Assembly: GCF_003943815.1 (NCBI RefSeq)
Contig: NZ_RJNA01000004.1
Location: 62,825 to 115,284 of the forward strand
Origin: Streptococcus cristatus
GTDB taxonomy: Bacteria > Bacillota > Bacilli > Lactobacillales > Streptococcaceae
DNA length: 52,460 bases
Reading direction: 5' to 3'
Part shown: one piece after another, positions 27,460 to 36,750 of the stretch
Layout of the letters: every line of letters starts with the position of its first letter
Position numbering within the stretch: the first letter of the stretch is position 1
Translations under genes and position numbers: made by a program
Notes under the pieces: model-generated
What the model was told of the DNA's origin: nothing
Databases searched by the model: none
The model's input: the letters and a program-made list of their open reading frames with translations, nothing else

Positions 27460-27913
27460 GCCATTTCCTTCCTAAAAATATTCCTGCAGTAGTCATAAAA
27501 ATTAAAAAAATAGCAATCAATATATTAAATATTCCTTTTCCAATTTTTTTATTATTATGTTTAGTTACAGAAAAACCTTCAGCTAATTTATAGTCTGTAA
27601 ATAGTGATTTTTTTAATTGAAGTGTATCTAATCCATAAATAGAAAAACTTTTCTCTTGCTTAAAAATATTTATTTCTGCTTCTTGCAGTAACTCTTTAGT
27701 TGTCCGATTTCTTTCATCCACCGCTTTTTTTGTTCGATTCAAGAACAGGTTAGGTGCATACTTTGATTCGATTAGATTGGCATTATTATTTTCCTGAGTA
27801 CCATTTGTAATAATATCTGTGTCTAGCTTTAACTTCCCATCATCTGCAAACACTAATTGAGGTAGTAACAAACAACATATAAATAGAATCTGTAATTTTG
27901 CTTTTTTTTTCAT
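27422..27913 (-). CDS. essA: Type VII secretion membrane protein EssA
   Basis: 163 residues from ATG 27913. An N-terminal signal-like helix (KLQILFICCLLLPQLVFA), an extracytoplasmic region, and a C-terminal membrane helix (GIFNILIAIFLIFMTTAGIFLG) with a basic tail, as in EssA. The longer frame would start at TTG 27931 within a hairpin, so the ATG after that hairpin is chosen; its Shine-Dalgarno is poor. It is the second gene of the locus, behind the esxA/essA hairpin. Confidence 0.88.
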   Translation of the reverse strand: MKKKAKLQILFICCLLLPQLVFADDGKLKLDTDIITNGTQENNNANLIESKYAPNLFLNRTKKAVDERNRTTKELLQEAEINIFKQEKSFSIYGLDTLQLKKSLFTDYKLAEGFSVTKHNNKKIGKGIFNILIAIFLIFMTTAGIFLGRKWHGLRKSRDNNSI

Positions 27914-27914
27914 A

Positions 27915-27944
27915 ACAAAAATAAGCGTCAAGTTTCCCTGACGC
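27915..27944 (-). terminator. Attenuator-type hairpin between esxA and essA
   Basis: GCGTCA and TGACGC form a stem (27925-27944), followed on the minus strand by TTATTTTTG. It lies after the esxA stop and right before essA, and can allow partial read-through. Confidence 0.75.
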
Positions 27945-27957
27945 CCCTCAATTCTTT

Positions 27958-28248
27958 TTACAAACCAAAACTTTGCGCATCATGTTGGTCGCGTTCAGCA
28001 ACAGTTTGAGCATAGTTGTTCAATTGTTGATTAATACTTACTAAAAGTTCTTCAAATTTTTGAACATGAGTATACAATTGATTATATTGTTCGAGGTAAG
28101 CATTAAAAGCTTGACCTTTCCACTGTGATGCAATTTCACCGTTTGTTTTATTAACAGTTTGAATTGCTTGTTCAATCTGATCTTTAGCACTAGTATAAAT
28201 ACGTGCTTGTTCTTTTAGCTGTTCTGGGGTTAAACTAATAACTGACAT
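27958..28248 (-). CDS. esxA: WXG100 protein EsxA
   Basis: 96 residues, two helices joined by WKG (W43-G45), the signature of ESAT-6/WXG100 proteins. It is secreted by the type VIIb machine and needed for its activity. RBS AAAAGGAGACACCT. First gene of the locus, with its own promoter (28282-28310) and a hairpin after it, so it can be made in excess of the membrane proteins. Confidence 0.95.
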   Translation of the reverse strand: MSVISLTPEQLKEQARIYTSAKDQIEQAIQTVNKTNGEIASQWKGQAFNAYLEQYNQLYTHVQKFEELLVSINQQLNNYAQTVAERDQHDAQSFGL

Positions 28249-28281
28249 AGGTGTCTCCTTTTGTGTTTTTATTACTTCTTT

Positions 28282-28310
28282 AATTTATCATATTTATAAG
28301 AGTTTGTCAA
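28282..28310 (-). promoter_or_regulatory. Promoter of the type VII locus (esxA)
   Basis: On the minus strand TTGACA (28310-28305) and TAAATT (28287-28282) are 17 bp apart, 34 bp before the esxA ATG. Confidence 0.7.
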
Positions 28311-28953
28311 TTTTGAAGTACAAAGTACTGCTAAAAACAGATTCCCATGTTACTTATTAAATAATTAAACTATATCTATTATTTCTTAAGTCTCTTTTCG
28401 TAGCTATCCTTAGATAGTAGAATCTATTTACCACTTTATACTTCCAGTAGAAACTTTCTTTTCATTTTATATAAGGCATTAAGGCAATAGTACGCCACAT
28501 CCTACCTTTTCTCATAAATCAACATCCTTATGGTATCCTATAAAATCTTTACATATTAGGCGCCTTCTAAGCTAACGTAAATAGCATATTTGTCCAACTA
28601 TTCAGCATATTTGAATTATAAATACTTATTGCAACAATTATCAGGAGATAATTCCATATGAGAAATTACTTATTCTTATAAAGACTATACAATCCATTTA
28701 AACTGTCGTCTATTGTCACTACTCTCATTAAATGAATCACAATTTTATCCACATCTATTTTTGCATTTCTATCAAGCGCTATAGCTATAGAACCTATCAT
28801 CTCTATAACATAGAGGTATTGTGGAGTATTTTAGTATAAACAAAAGATCCTATACGAATTATAGTCTAATTGTGACTATAACACATTAAAAAGAATCATA
28901 TGGAACTAATTAATTCATTAAGAATCCTCGATAATCCCAATAAGCAGATTTTT
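28311..28953. other. Gene-free AT-rich region upstream of esxA
   Basis: About 640 bp between esxA and the GNAT gene, rich in stop codons on both strands. AGTAC/GTACT half-sites lie at about 28317-28329, just upstream of the esxA -35. Beyond that I see no gene, RNA or clear terminator. It probably holds long-range promoter sequences or decayed DNA. Confidence 0.5.
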
Positions 28954-29433
28954 TTATTGATGATAATCGTAGGCAAGGCGAGGGCTGCCATCTGGCAAAT
29001 AAATCGTGCCACACTGGCTAAAACCGTAGCGGCGAATGACTGCCTGCATCGGATGGTTATCCGCATGCGTATCGATACGGAGATAGGAAATTTTCTGCAG
29101 GCAAAAGTCAAAACACTGGTGAGCCAGACCCTTTACTTGTCCATTTGAAGCGATACGGTGGATTGTACCGTAAGGCTCTGAAAAACGCCAAGCACCTTCA
29201 ATCTCTTGGTAGGTCGGATCTGGTCCGATGATGAACGCAAAAGTTCCAACAACTTGACCAGCCTCCTCGAAGACATAGCAGTGACCCGCCCGAATATCTT
29301 CCTCTACCAACTGACGATTCGGATAGGAAGCCGGCCACTGACTTGGATTTCCCATAGTCCGCATAAACTCTCTAGCCTGCTCAAAAATTGCTAAAATTGC
29401 TGGGATATCTTGCATTTCCGCCAAGCGAATCAT
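28954..29433 (-). CDS. GNAT-family N-acetyltransferase
   Basis: 159 residues. IRLAEMQDIPAILAIFEQAR at the N-terminus, a central acetyl-CoA strand (YVFEEAGQVVGTFAF), and YLRIDTHADNHPMQAVIRRYGF near the C-terminus, the typical GNAT end with N and GF. RBS GAAGGAGAAGAC. It starts 24 bp after dltD, so it is probably the last gene of the dlt transcript. The substrate is unknown. Confidence 0.85.
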   Translation of the reverse strand: MIRLAEMQDIPAILAIFEQAREFMRTMGNPSQWPASYPNRQLVEEDIRAGHCYVFEEAGQVVGTFAFIIGPDPTYQEIEGAWRFSEPYGTIHRIASNGQVKGLAHQCFDFCLQKISYLRIDTHADNHPMQAVIRRYGFSQCGTIYLPDGSPRLAYDYHQ

Positions 29434-29457
29434 GTCTTCTCCTTCCAGCTTGCATTC

Positions 29458-30729
29458 TTATTTGACAAACTCCTCGTAGTTACCCGTGTAATTAGCCCAC
29501 TCCTTACTGAAGAATTTTTCATTGATCTGATAATTCGGAGCAGGTTGGGGATTAGACACAAAAGGATCTACAGCCTTGTCGAAGGCCAGCCAGCCATTCC
29601 AGCCCATGTGGATCGTGTCCTGCATAAAGTAAGGCTTGTCGCCGTCCTTAGAAAAGTCAGCAATATTCGTAAAGCCTTGACTTTCCAGCTGGAACTTGAT
29701 CTTCTCAACTGTCCGCTGGTACATCTCTTCACTCAGTCCAGTATAGGCCATCCATTTGGCATTGACCGGTGGAATGACAAAGATAACATTGGTATGGGAT
29801 TTGGCAAATTGCTCCAAAACCAGCTGCAAATCATTGTACTCGGGAGACTTTTCGTAAGACTGTTTGGATTGGAATCCTTTGAACTTCTTGATTTTTCTAG
29901 CCAAACGCTTCTTATAAAAGTCATTATCGATGCCTAAATCATTGTTATTGGTCTGCTTGACAGCATCTGCCGTAGCCAGTTTTTCCAATTCTTCATAGGA
30001 GAATTCATCTGGAAGACGGGAAAGCTGAGGTAAAACCTTCGTGTCATAGTTGCCATTATTACCAGCAGCAAACGTGCTGAAAAAAGCATCCTCCCGCTGA
30101 TAAATCCGGCTCATAGTGTTGATATACTGCTGCTCAAAAGAAGTCAGTTGGCTTCCATCGGCTACTTTCCTGACAATATCCCCCATTGCAATGTTGGGAT
30201 AGAGCTGCAAAAGTCGCTGGGCTGCATACTGAGCGCCTACGCCACCGTCCTGCCAGCTAAGAAATCCAGCTAGCTGGTCGCTATTGAAATACTGCTGAAA
30301 AGCCGCCGCATCATAGCCCTTTTTGGTAAACCATTGGGGAGAAACGACATAGACAGCCGTCTTATTTTCCAGCTCAGAGGTCATCTGCTGCATTCCAAAA
30401 TATTGGTTGAGCGAAGCTGCCCCCCGCTGCCCTAGAAAATAAGGTCGGTAATTGCGGTCATACTTCTCGGCCAAAACAGCTGGGTGCATACTGTCAAAAC
30501 GCAGCCATTCGCTGGAGCCAAAGTAGGGCACAAAACGGGTATCTTGATCTGTCAGGGCCGTCATTTTTTTGCTACGGCTTTTGAACGTTTCTGCTGTGAG
30601 AGTCACAGCTGCCCGCTTCTCTGCTTCCACATCATGCTTTTTCTCAAGCGGATAGAAGAAAAAGAGCAGGGCGACCATGATCAAGGCGCAGAAGACAGGC
30701 CCCAGAATCAGCCAGAGTCGTTTAAGCAT
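29458..30729 (-). CDS. dltD: D-alanyl-lipoteichoic acid biosynthesis protein DltD
   Basis: 423 residues. An N-terminal membrane anchor ([21 protein letters not shown]), then an extracytoplasmic SGNH-hydrolase-like domain. Ser is in [14 protein letters not shown] and the Asp/His pair in [18 protein letters not shown]. DltD takes part in the transfer of D-alanine to lipoteichoic acid on the outer face. Its ATG overlaps the dltC stop by 8 bp. Confidence 0.95.
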   Translation of the reverse strand: MLKRLWLILGPVFCALIMVALLFFFYPLEKKHDVEAEKRAAVTLTAETFKSRSKKMTALTDQDTRFVPYFGSSEWLRFDSMHPAVLAEKYDRNYRPYFLGQRGAASLNQYFGMQQMTSELENKTAVYVVSPQWFTKKGYDAAAFQQYFNSDQLAGFLSWQDGGVGAQYAAQRLLQLYPNIAMGDIVRKVADGSQLTSFEQQYINTMSRIYQREDAFFSTFAAGNNGNYDTKVLPQLSRLPDEFSYEELEKLATADAVKQTNNNDLGIDNDFYKKRLARKIKKFKGFQSKQSYEKSPEYNDLQLVLEQFAKSHTNVIFVIPPVNAKWMAYTGLSEEMYQRTVEKIKFQLESQGFTNIADFSKDGDKPYFMQDTIHMGWNGWLAFDKAVDPFVSNPQPAPNYQINEKFFSKEWANYTGNYEEFVK

Positions 30730-30961
30730 TACGAAGCTCCGTTACGCCTTCAACAATTTTATTGGCTGTATTCCAGTCATCGCGGCCAAATTCTGATACT
30801 GGCACACGGATGTCAAAACGGTTTTCCAGCTCAACAATCAGCTCTACTGTTCCCATACTGTCCAAAACACCAGCATCAAACAAATCCTCGTCCATCATGT
30901 CCGAAACATCTTCCATAAATAATTCGTCAATAATTTCAATTACTTCTGCTTTTACATCCAT
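30722..30961 (-). CDS. dltC: D-alanyl carrier protein DltC
   Basis: 79 residues, an acyl-carrier-type four-helix protein. The phosphopantetheine Ser is in [11 protein letters not shown] (Ser35). It accepts D-alanine from DltA and passes it to the DltB/DltD machine. Between dltB and dltD. Confidence 0.95.
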   Translation of the reverse strand: MDVKAEVIEIIDELFMEDVSDMMDEDLFDAGVLDSMGTVELIVELENRFDIRVPVSEFGRDDWNTANKIVEGVTELRNA

Positions 30962-30982
30962 TATAGTTTCCTCGTTTACATT

Positions 30983-32227
30983 TTATTTTTTAAACCAAAG
31001 GTCATTCAAAAATCCTGAGAAGATCAAGAATGAGAACATGACAACATGGAAAGTGATCACAACCCCCAACGCTTGGGTCCACTTGTTGTCAGGTAGGGCT
31101 GGCAGTCCCTTGCTTTTACGCTCTTTATTGATGGTCTTTTTCTTACGAAGCCAAGCGTCATTGACCACCAAGCCCAGACCGTGGAAAAGACCATAGGCAA
31201 TATAGTACCAGGTCACACCATGCCAGAAGCCCATGACCAACATATTGATCAGATAGGCCACACTGGAAGTCGTATTGCGGTTTTTAAAGACCTTGTTGCG
31301 CATGAGCACCATGACCAGCCGCATAAAGACAAAGTCTCGGAACCAGAAGGACAGGCTCATGTGCCAGCGATTCCAAAATTCCTTCAAATCACGTGAAACA
31401 AAAGGCTTGTCAAAGTTGATAGGGCTCTTGATGCCCATGAGATTGGAAATAGCTAGCGCAAACATCGAATAACCGGCAAAGTCAAAGAAGAGATCCAGAC
31501 CAAAGACATACATGACGCCTAGCGTTCCTAGGTTGAAGAAACCGCCAGTATAGAGGGCATAGGTCTTAAGATGCCCTAAAATCATGTGGCCAAAGATATG
31601 AGCCAGGACAAACTTATAAAGAAAGCCCAGCATGATATATTTGACCGACTGCTCCAGCATATCTAGAAGCTCATCGCGCTCTGGAATTTGGAGATAATTT
31701 TCATTGAAACGCTTAAAACGATCAATGGGGCCACTCGAAAAAGTGGGCATAAAGAGCATAAAGCGGAGGAATTCCCAGAGACTGAAATCAGTCAGCACGC
31801 CATCCCTCAGCTCAATAATCATACCAACTGAGCGGAAGGTCAGATAGGAAATTCCCAGAAAGCCAAAGAGTGATTGATGGCCACTGATAGCTGGCTCGAC
31901 CTTAACCCAGAATAGGGGCAGAACCGCCAATGCTGTATGCAAATAAAATATCCACTTGCTATCCCGCTTTTTGCGGTAGAATTTATAAGAATAAACCCAG
32001 ACCGTCTGCCAGACGACATAAAAGAGCAGGGCATAAAGCTGCGCCAGACTAGGGCCCGTCAGCATCAAGACGATAAAGGCCAAGCTGACCAAGGCTTCGT
32101 AGACTGGGAAGCGTTTTTTAAAGAAAAGTCCGATAAAGATTGGCAAAACAGCCAAGATAAGATAAAGGAAATACTGTGGGTCTCCGTAAGGCTCCAGATG
32201 AGGAAGCTGTTTCAAGAAATCCATCAT
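30983..32227 (-). CDS. dltB: D-alanine export MBOAT-family protein DltB
   Basis: 414 residues, about 11 membrane segments. MBOAT core [21 protein letters not shown], and the active-site His in [21 protein letters not shown]. It carries D-alanyl groups across the membrane. The start overlaps the dltA stop by 4 bp. Very close to the pneumococcal protein as I remember it. Confidence 0.95.
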   Translation of the reverse strand: MMDFLKQLPHLEPYGDPQYFLYLILAVLPIFIGLFFKKRFPVYEALVSLAFIVLMLTGPSLAQLYALLFYVVWQTVWVYSYKFYRKKRDSKWIFYLHTALAVLPLFWVKVEPAISGHQSLFGFLGISYLTFRSVGMIIELRDGVLTDFSLWEFLRFMLFMPTFSSGPIDRFKRFNENYLQIPERDELLDMLEQSVKYIMLGFLYKFVLAHIFGHMILGHLKTYALYTGGFFNLGTLGVMYVFGLDLFFDFAGYSMFALAISNLMGIKSPINFDKPFVSRDLKEFWNRWHMSLSFWFRDFVFMRLVMVLMRNKVFKNRNTTSSVAYLINMLVMGFWHGVTWYYIAYGLFHGLGLVVNDAWLRKKKTINKERKSKGLPALPDNKWTQALGVVITFHVVMFSFLIFSGFLNDLWFKK

Positions 32228-33774
32228 GACTTGTTGACCTCACTAATCAGCCCCTTGATATCAATCTTACCGTTTGGTGTTAGGGGCAGAGATTCCCGAT
32301 AGAGGAACTTAGACGGCATCATATAAGACATCATGATATCCTGTAGATCCTCCTTGATAGCCTTGGTGATATCGATTTCGCGGTCAAATTGCTCTGCAAC
32401 ACCCTCTTTCAAAATAACGTAGGCCAATAAGTTTTGAACCTTGTGGTCCTTATTATAACGTGGCACTGCCACTGCCGCCTCGATATACTTAGATTTGTTG
32501 AGGTTTTGAGATACGTCCTCTAGCTCGATGCGATAGCCGTTAAACTTAATCTGGAAGTCCATACGACCGCCGTAGAGCAAGAGACCTTCATCCGTCATCG
32601 TACCCACATCGCCTGTATGATAGGCTGGTAGCCCTTCAAATTCAAAGAAAGCTTCAGCTGTCTTTTCAGGATTGTTGAGATAACCCTTGGATACGGCTGG
32701 TCCGCAGACAATGATTTCTCCCTGCTGACCATTCGGCAATTTTTGCCCATTCTCATCGATGACAAAGGTTGGTGAATCCGCCTTGGTATAGCCGATTGGT
32801 AGACGCTTGAGGGTCGCTAGCATGTCATCCGTGATGGCAACTGCAGACAGAGCCACAGTTGCTTCGGTCGGGCCATAGGCATTGATAATACGAGCCTCAG
32901 GGAAACGCTCCCGCAATTTCTGAGCTGTCTTGACCGTCAACTCCTCCCCATCAAAGTAAAAATGCGTAATGCCTGGCATCTTTTGGCTATTAAAATCTTC
33001 CGAAAGCATGGCCATATCCGCAAAGGACGGTGTAGAAGTCCAGATTGCTACAGGCAGGCTGAGAATCGCTTCAAATAGCTGCTTGAAGTCCTGAGTCAGA
33101 CTAGAAGGCAAGGCATAGAGAGTGCCCCCCAGCGCCAAAGTCGGTGCCCAGTACATAACTGACAAGTCAAAAGAATAAGGCGGTTGCGCCAGCATTTGCG
33201 GACGGCTCGGTGTCGCAAATTCCTTGTCTGTAATCATCCAGTTGGTAAAGCTGAGCAGGTTATCATGAGAGATTTGCACACCCTTAGGTTTGCCAGTCGT
33301 ACCAGAAGTAAATATGATGTAGTAATTATCATCGCCCTTGACAGGATGGCTCATCTCATAGGCAGTCTTTTCTGCGTAAGCCGCTCGAACCTGATCCAGA
33401 CTGAGAATGGCTGCATCTGTATCAGCCAGCGGAAAATCCGCAATGGCGATAATCAAGCTTGGTTCAGCTACTTCCAAAATAGCAGTCACACGCTCCAAAG
33501 CTGAATGACTATCAATAGGAATATAAGCATGACCAGCTTTGGTCAAGGCCACAAAAGTAGCCAGCATTTCATACTCCTGACCACCGTAGACCACGACTGG
33601 TGATTTGGGAGCCAGCCCCAAGCTATCAATCTTAGCTGCCAGTGCATCGGAGTCGGCCTTTAGATCTCCGTAAGTATGAACTTGTCCGAGGACATTGTAG
33701 ACAGGGAAATCTGGCTGCGTCTGAGCAAAGTGCTCAATTGCTTCAATCATATCTGTAATTGCTGTATTTGACAT
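32224..33774 (-). CDS. dltA: D-alanine--D-alanyl carrier protein ligase DltA
   Basis: 516 residues, ANL adenylating enzyme. P-loop [15 protein letters not shown] near residue 152, [21 protein letters not shown], and the C-terminal catalytic Lys in [10 protein letters not shown]. It adenylates D-alanine and loads it on DltC in the cytoplasm. Confidence 0.96.
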   Translation of the reverse strand: MSNTAITDMIEAIEHFAQTQPDFPVYNVLGQVHTYGDLKADSDALAAKIDSLGLAPKSPVVVYGGQEYEMLATFVALTKAGHAYIPIDSHSALERVTAILEVAEPSLIIAIADFPLADTDAAILSLDQVRAAYAEKTAYEMSHPVKGDDNYYIIFTSGTTGKPKGVQISHDNLLSFTNWMITDKEFATPSRPQMLAQPPYSFDLSVMYWAPTLALGGTLYALPSSLTQDFKQLFEAILSLPVAIWTSTPSFADMAMLSEDFNSQKMPGITHFYFDGEELTVKTAQKLRERFPEARIINAYGPTEATVALSAVAITDDMLATLKRLPIGYTKADSPTFVIDENGQKLPNGQQGEIIVCGPAVSKGYLNNPEKTAEAFFEFEGLPAYHTGDVGTMTDEGLLLYGGRMDFQIKFNGYRIELEDVSQNLNKSKYIEAAVAVPRYNKDHKVQNLLAYVILKEGVAEQFDREIDITKAIKEDLQDIMMSYMMPSKFLYRESLPLTPNGKIDIKGLISEVNKS

Positions 33775-33794
33775 GTGTATAGTACTCTCTTACA

Positions 33795-33926
33795 TTAAAA
33801 TTCATTGTAGATAAAGCCACCTTGACCTTGACCAAGATAACTAAAGAAATAAAGCAGGGCTACGAAAATCACAAAGTATAGCAATGTCTGCCCTACAAAC
33901 TTATAAATCGTCTTATATTTCGTCAT
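33795..33926 (-). CDS. dltX: Small membrane protein DltX
   Basis: 43 residues: MTKYKTIYKFVGQTLLYFVI, a single membrane helix, and the C-terminal motif LGQGQGGFIYNEF. DltX is the first gene of many dlt operons and is part of the D-alanyl transfer complex; its conserved FIYNEF-type tail is present. It ends 21 bp before dltA. Confidence 0.92.
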   Translation of the reverse strand: MTKYKTIYKFVGQTLLYFVIFVALLYFFSYLGQGQGGFIYNEF

Positions 33927-33964
33927 TTCATTCACTCTTATCTTTTTTTAGATAGACATAGATT

Positions 33965-33994
33965 ATTTTACCATTTTATAGAGAAAGATTTCAA
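33965..33994 (-). promoter_or_regulatory. Promoter of the dlt operon
   Basis: On the minus strand TTGAAA (33994-33989) and TAAAAT (33970-33965) with an 18-bp spacer and a TG upstream of the -10 (extended type), 39 bp before dltX. Confidence 0.6.
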
Positions 33995-34115
33995 TATAAA
34001 AGCTATCAATTGTGTAAAGTTCTTGTAAGGAAATAAAGAGAAAAAGAGTTACTTCCCTTATTTTTCAAGAATGAAATCCTTTTCAATATCTATAAGTAAA
34101 ATTTCTATATATTAC

Positions 34116-34185
34116 TTGACTTTTTGTTCGAAAGGGATTATCCTATATGTAGAAAGTTTATATATAATATTTTTATATATAGGAG
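34116..34185 (+). promoter_or_regulatory. Promoter/operator of the PadR operon
   Basis: TTGACT (34116-34121) and TATCCT (34139-34144), 17 bp apart. Downstream lies an AT-rich dyad with CTATAT and ATATAG arms (about 34143-34184) close to the ATG, a likely autoregulatory PadR operator. Confidence 0.55.
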
Positions 34186-34192
34186 GTAGTGC

Positions 34193-34519
34193 ATGTATTT
34201 CCCTACATCTTCTACCCTGATAGAATTTCTGATTTTAGCGATTTTAGATAAAGAAGATTCCTACGGCTACGAGATTAGCCAAACCATCAAGCTCATTGCC
34301 GATATCAAGGAGTCCACGCTTTATCCTATCCTGAAGAAATTGGAAAAGAGTCAGTATTTAGAGACTTACTCTCAAGAATATCAAGGTCGAAAACGAAAAT
34401 ATTACTCTCTGACCCCAACAGGTCAGAAACAACTGGTCAGCCTCAAAAATGAATGGGAGCTTTATACCAGCATGATTAAGGGCATTATCGAAGGGAGTGT
34501 TCGTCATGACAAGAACTGA
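34193..34519 (+). CDS. PadR-family transcriptional regulator
   Basis: 108 residues. PadR winged helix: LIEFLILAILDKEDSYGYEISQTI, STLYPILKKLEKSQYLETYSQEYQGRKRKYYSLTPTG, then a dimerisation helix. RBS ATAGGAGGTAG. First gene of a three-gene operon with a HAAS/DUF1700 protein and a DUF4097 protein, an arrangement used for envelope-stress sensing in Firmicutes. Divergent from dlt. Confidence 0.92.
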   Translation: MYFPTSSTLIEFLILAILDKEDSYGYEISQTIKLIADIKESTLYPILKKLEKSQYLETYSQEYQGRKRKYYSLTPTGQKQLVSLKNEWELYTSMIKGIIEGSVRHDKN

Positions 34520-35105
34520 ATATCTAGCTCAACTAGATAACTATTTGAAAAAGTTGCCAGCAAAAGACTATCAAGAAGCCATGGACTACTTCACCGAGTA
34601 CTTTGACGAGGTCGGTCCAGAGGGAGAGGCAGCAGCTATAGCTGAACTGGGCAATCCTAAGGAAGCGGCTCACGAGATTATCATCAATCTTCTGGACAAG
34701 AAAATAGAAGAAGACAGTCAAGAAGCTAGCTCCGTCAAAAATAGTAAGCAGATCGTCCAGATTGCTATTCTGTCCATCTTGGCGGCTCCACTAGCAATTC
34801 CTCTATTAATTTTGGCTTTGACTTTGACTTTCACTTTCTTCCTCCTCGTCAGTGTCCTTGCTTTTGTCATGGCCGTCTTTACCTTTGCTATGCTTCTCCT
34901 AGGGGCTAGTCTGATTTGGGACAGCCTGACTCTCGGCATGGCTACTTCGATTCCTGCTTTTGCTCTCAGTTTGGGGATGAGCTTCTTAGCCTTGGGGATG
35001 GCTGGACTCTTTTATCTCAGCATTGGTCCTATCCTTCGCTTTATCAAACTGAGTTTTGTCAAACTCGCCCAAGCCTTGGCCCGGAAAGGAGGCCATCATG
35101 TTTAA
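34506..35105 (+). CDS. DUF1700/HAAS-domain membrane protein
   Basis: 199 residues from ATG 34506 after AAGGGAGTG. The N-terminal HAAS signaling helix bundle (LAQLDNYLKKLPAKDYQEAMDYFTEYFDE, AIAELGNPKEAAHEI) is followed by four or so hydrophobic segments. HAAS proteins are membrane partners of PadR regulators. It overlaps padR by 14 bp and the next start by 8 bp. Confidence 0.88.
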   Translation: MTRTEYLAQLDNYLKKLPAKDYQEAMDYFTEYFDEVGPEGEAAAIAELGNPKEAAHEIIINLLDKKIEEDSQEASSVKNSKQIVQIAILSILAAPLAIPLLILALTLTFTFFLLVSVLAFVMAVFTFAMLLLGASLIWDSLTLGMATSIPAFALSLGMSFLALGMAGLFYLSIGPILRFIKLSFVKLAQALARKGGHHV

Positions 35106-35997
35106 AGTAAGAAAAACCGTGTTCAGCATTGCGATTGTTGCCTGTCTGCTGGGTCTAGGCCTCATACTGGCAGGGCTAGCAAGTGGTGGTCTGCAGGATC
35201 TGGTGAAGAGCTCAGCCGCTAGCACCAAAATGACCAAGCATGAGGAAACCTATGACAATATCCATTCCTTAAATCTAGAACTCAACAATCGCTCGGTTGT
35301 AATTGGAGAATCACCCGATGATAAGGTTCACTTGACCTATTATCAAGGAGATGGCAAAACATCTGAGAAAGTAACCACTAAAACTGAAAACGGAAGTTTA
35401 TACATTAAGGAATCCAGCTTTTTTATCAACATTAACAGCGGTCTGCGCTCTTTACTAGGCTTGATAAATGGAGATTTGGAAAGGACTCAACAAATCACTC
35501 TAAGCCTACCTAAGGGAAGGAACTTGGAGCAGGTCAAGGCCAGTTTGGCTAACGGTAGCCTATCAATCAATGACCTGACAATCAAAAAATTAAAAGCCGA
35601 TCTCAGCAATGGCTCTATCGAACTCAGTCAGAGCCAAATTAAGAGCGGTAGCATTGAAAGTGCTAACGGTAGCATCGAGCTAGTCCAAACCAGCCTAACC
35701 GATACTCAAATCAGTCTCTCCAACGGTAGTATCACTAGTGATAAACTGATCCTCAAGGGCAATATCAACATGTCCAGCGGCAATGGTTCCATCGATCTCC
35801 ACCTCGCCGAAGAGACCTACAAAGCCATCTCACTGGACCTGCAAACAGATCTAGGTGACATTGAACTGCCCAAGGACATGCAGACCAGCCACGACCAAGA
35901 GGACTTCATAGGCGATCGGGTCATTCATACCAATGAACAGGCCCAAGCCAAGCTGACCGCCCGCACCAGCACCGGCAGCATTGAGATTAGTCATTAA
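35098..35997 (+). CDS. DUF4097-family beta-strand repeat membrane protein
   Basis: 299 residues from ATG 35098 after AAAGGAGG. One N-terminal membrane helix (residues 7-30), then an extracytoplasmic beta-helix of repeating strands with NGSxxI turns (LANGSLSIN, LSNGSIELS, SANGSIELV, LSNGSITSD). It belongs to the LiaG/DUF4097 type that often accompanies HAAS proteins. Probably a cell-surface stress component; no enzyme motif. Confidence 0.87.
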   Translation: MFKVRKTVFSIAIVACLLGLGLILAGLASGGLQDLVKSSAASTKMTKHEETYDNIHSLNLELNNRSVVIGESPDDKVHLTYYQGDGKTSEKVTTKTENGSLYIKESSFFININSGLRSLLGLINGDLERTQQITLSLPKGRNLEQVKASLANGSLSINDLTIKKLKADLSNGSIELSQSQIKSGSIESANGSIELVQTSLTDTQISLSNGSITSDKLILKGNINMSSGNGSIDLHLAEETYKAISLDLQTDLGDIELPKDMQTSHDQEDFIGDRVIHTNEQAQAKLTARTSTGSIEISH

Positions 35998-36002
35998 AAT
36001 AG

Positions 36003-36031
36003 AACGGAGCCTAATTGGTTCCGTTTTTTAT
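36003..36031 (+). terminator. Terminator of the PadR operon
   Basis: AACGGAGCC and GGTTCCGTT pair around TAATT, followed by TTTT. Confidence 0.85.
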
Positions 36032-36068
36032 GGTCAAAATGGTAAAATAAGATAGAGAGGGGTTTCGA

Positions 36069-36683
36069 ATGCTAAATTATAAATGGATATTTTTTGATAT
36101 TGGTTCTACTTTAATCAATGAAGAGAAAGCTTATCAAGATAGGATTGAACAAGCAATTGCAGGAACAAATATCACTTATGATGCATTTTATCAGCGGATG
36201 CTACTATCATTTAAAGAGGGGCAAAAGGGAGATTTAATAGCATTACAAGAATTTGGCCTAGAACGTCCGAAATGGAACTCTGAACTAGAAACACTTTACC
36301 CAGATACAAAAACGGTCTTAGAAATACTACATAATCGCTATAAAATAGGTATTATCGCTAATCAACTACCTGGCTTAGAGGAGCGATTAGAAAAGTTTGC
36401 TATCAGACAATGGATTGATCTGATTATCTCGTCAGCTGACTGTGGATTTTCCAAACCTAGTTCTAAAATTTTTCAACTAGCCCTTCAACAAGCTTCATGT
36501 TCTGCTTCATCTGCTATTATGATTGGTGACAGACTTGATAATGATATTGCGCCAGCTAAGGCATTAGGCATGAAAACTATTTGGATCAAACAAGGATTTA
36601 GTGCATATAGTCCAATCCAGTCACCGTCAGAAGAACCTGATTTTACTGTAAATTCCTTATCGGCCTTGCTAAAAATTCTCTAA
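36069..36683 (+). CDS. HAD-family hydrolase
   Basis: 204 residues. Motif I IFFDIGSTLIN (Asp nucleophile; the usual second Asp is Gly, as in some YjjG/other HADs), motif II IGIIANQ, Lys in FSKPSSKIF, motif IV IMIGDRLDNDI. Cytoplasmic phosphatase of unknown substrate. RBS AGAGAGGGG. The AT content is higher than that of its neighbours. Confidence 0.82.
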   Translation: MLNYKWIFFDIGSTLINEEKAYQDRIEQAIAGTNITYDAFYQRMLLSFKEGQKGDLIALQEFGLERPKWNSELETLYPDTKTVLEILHNRYKIGIIANQLPGLEERLEKFAIRQWIDLIISSADCGFSKPSSKIFQLALQQASCSASSAIMIGDRLDNDIAPAKALGMKTIWIKQGFSAYSPIQSPSEEPDFTVNSLSALLKIL

Positions 36684-36750
36684 CTCCACCTTTACTTCCC
36701 ATAGCCTTTATGTTATGATACTCTATAAAATTTATCACAAGGAGGTCCCT

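Noticed and set aside
29410..29937. 175-codon plus-strand ORF opposite dltD
   Set aside because: The opposite strand codes for a clear DltD; no start signal and no family match.
31386..31401. Second parS site in dltB
   Set aside because: Only TCACGTGAAACA matches; the left quarter does not, and it is explained by conserved DltB codons.
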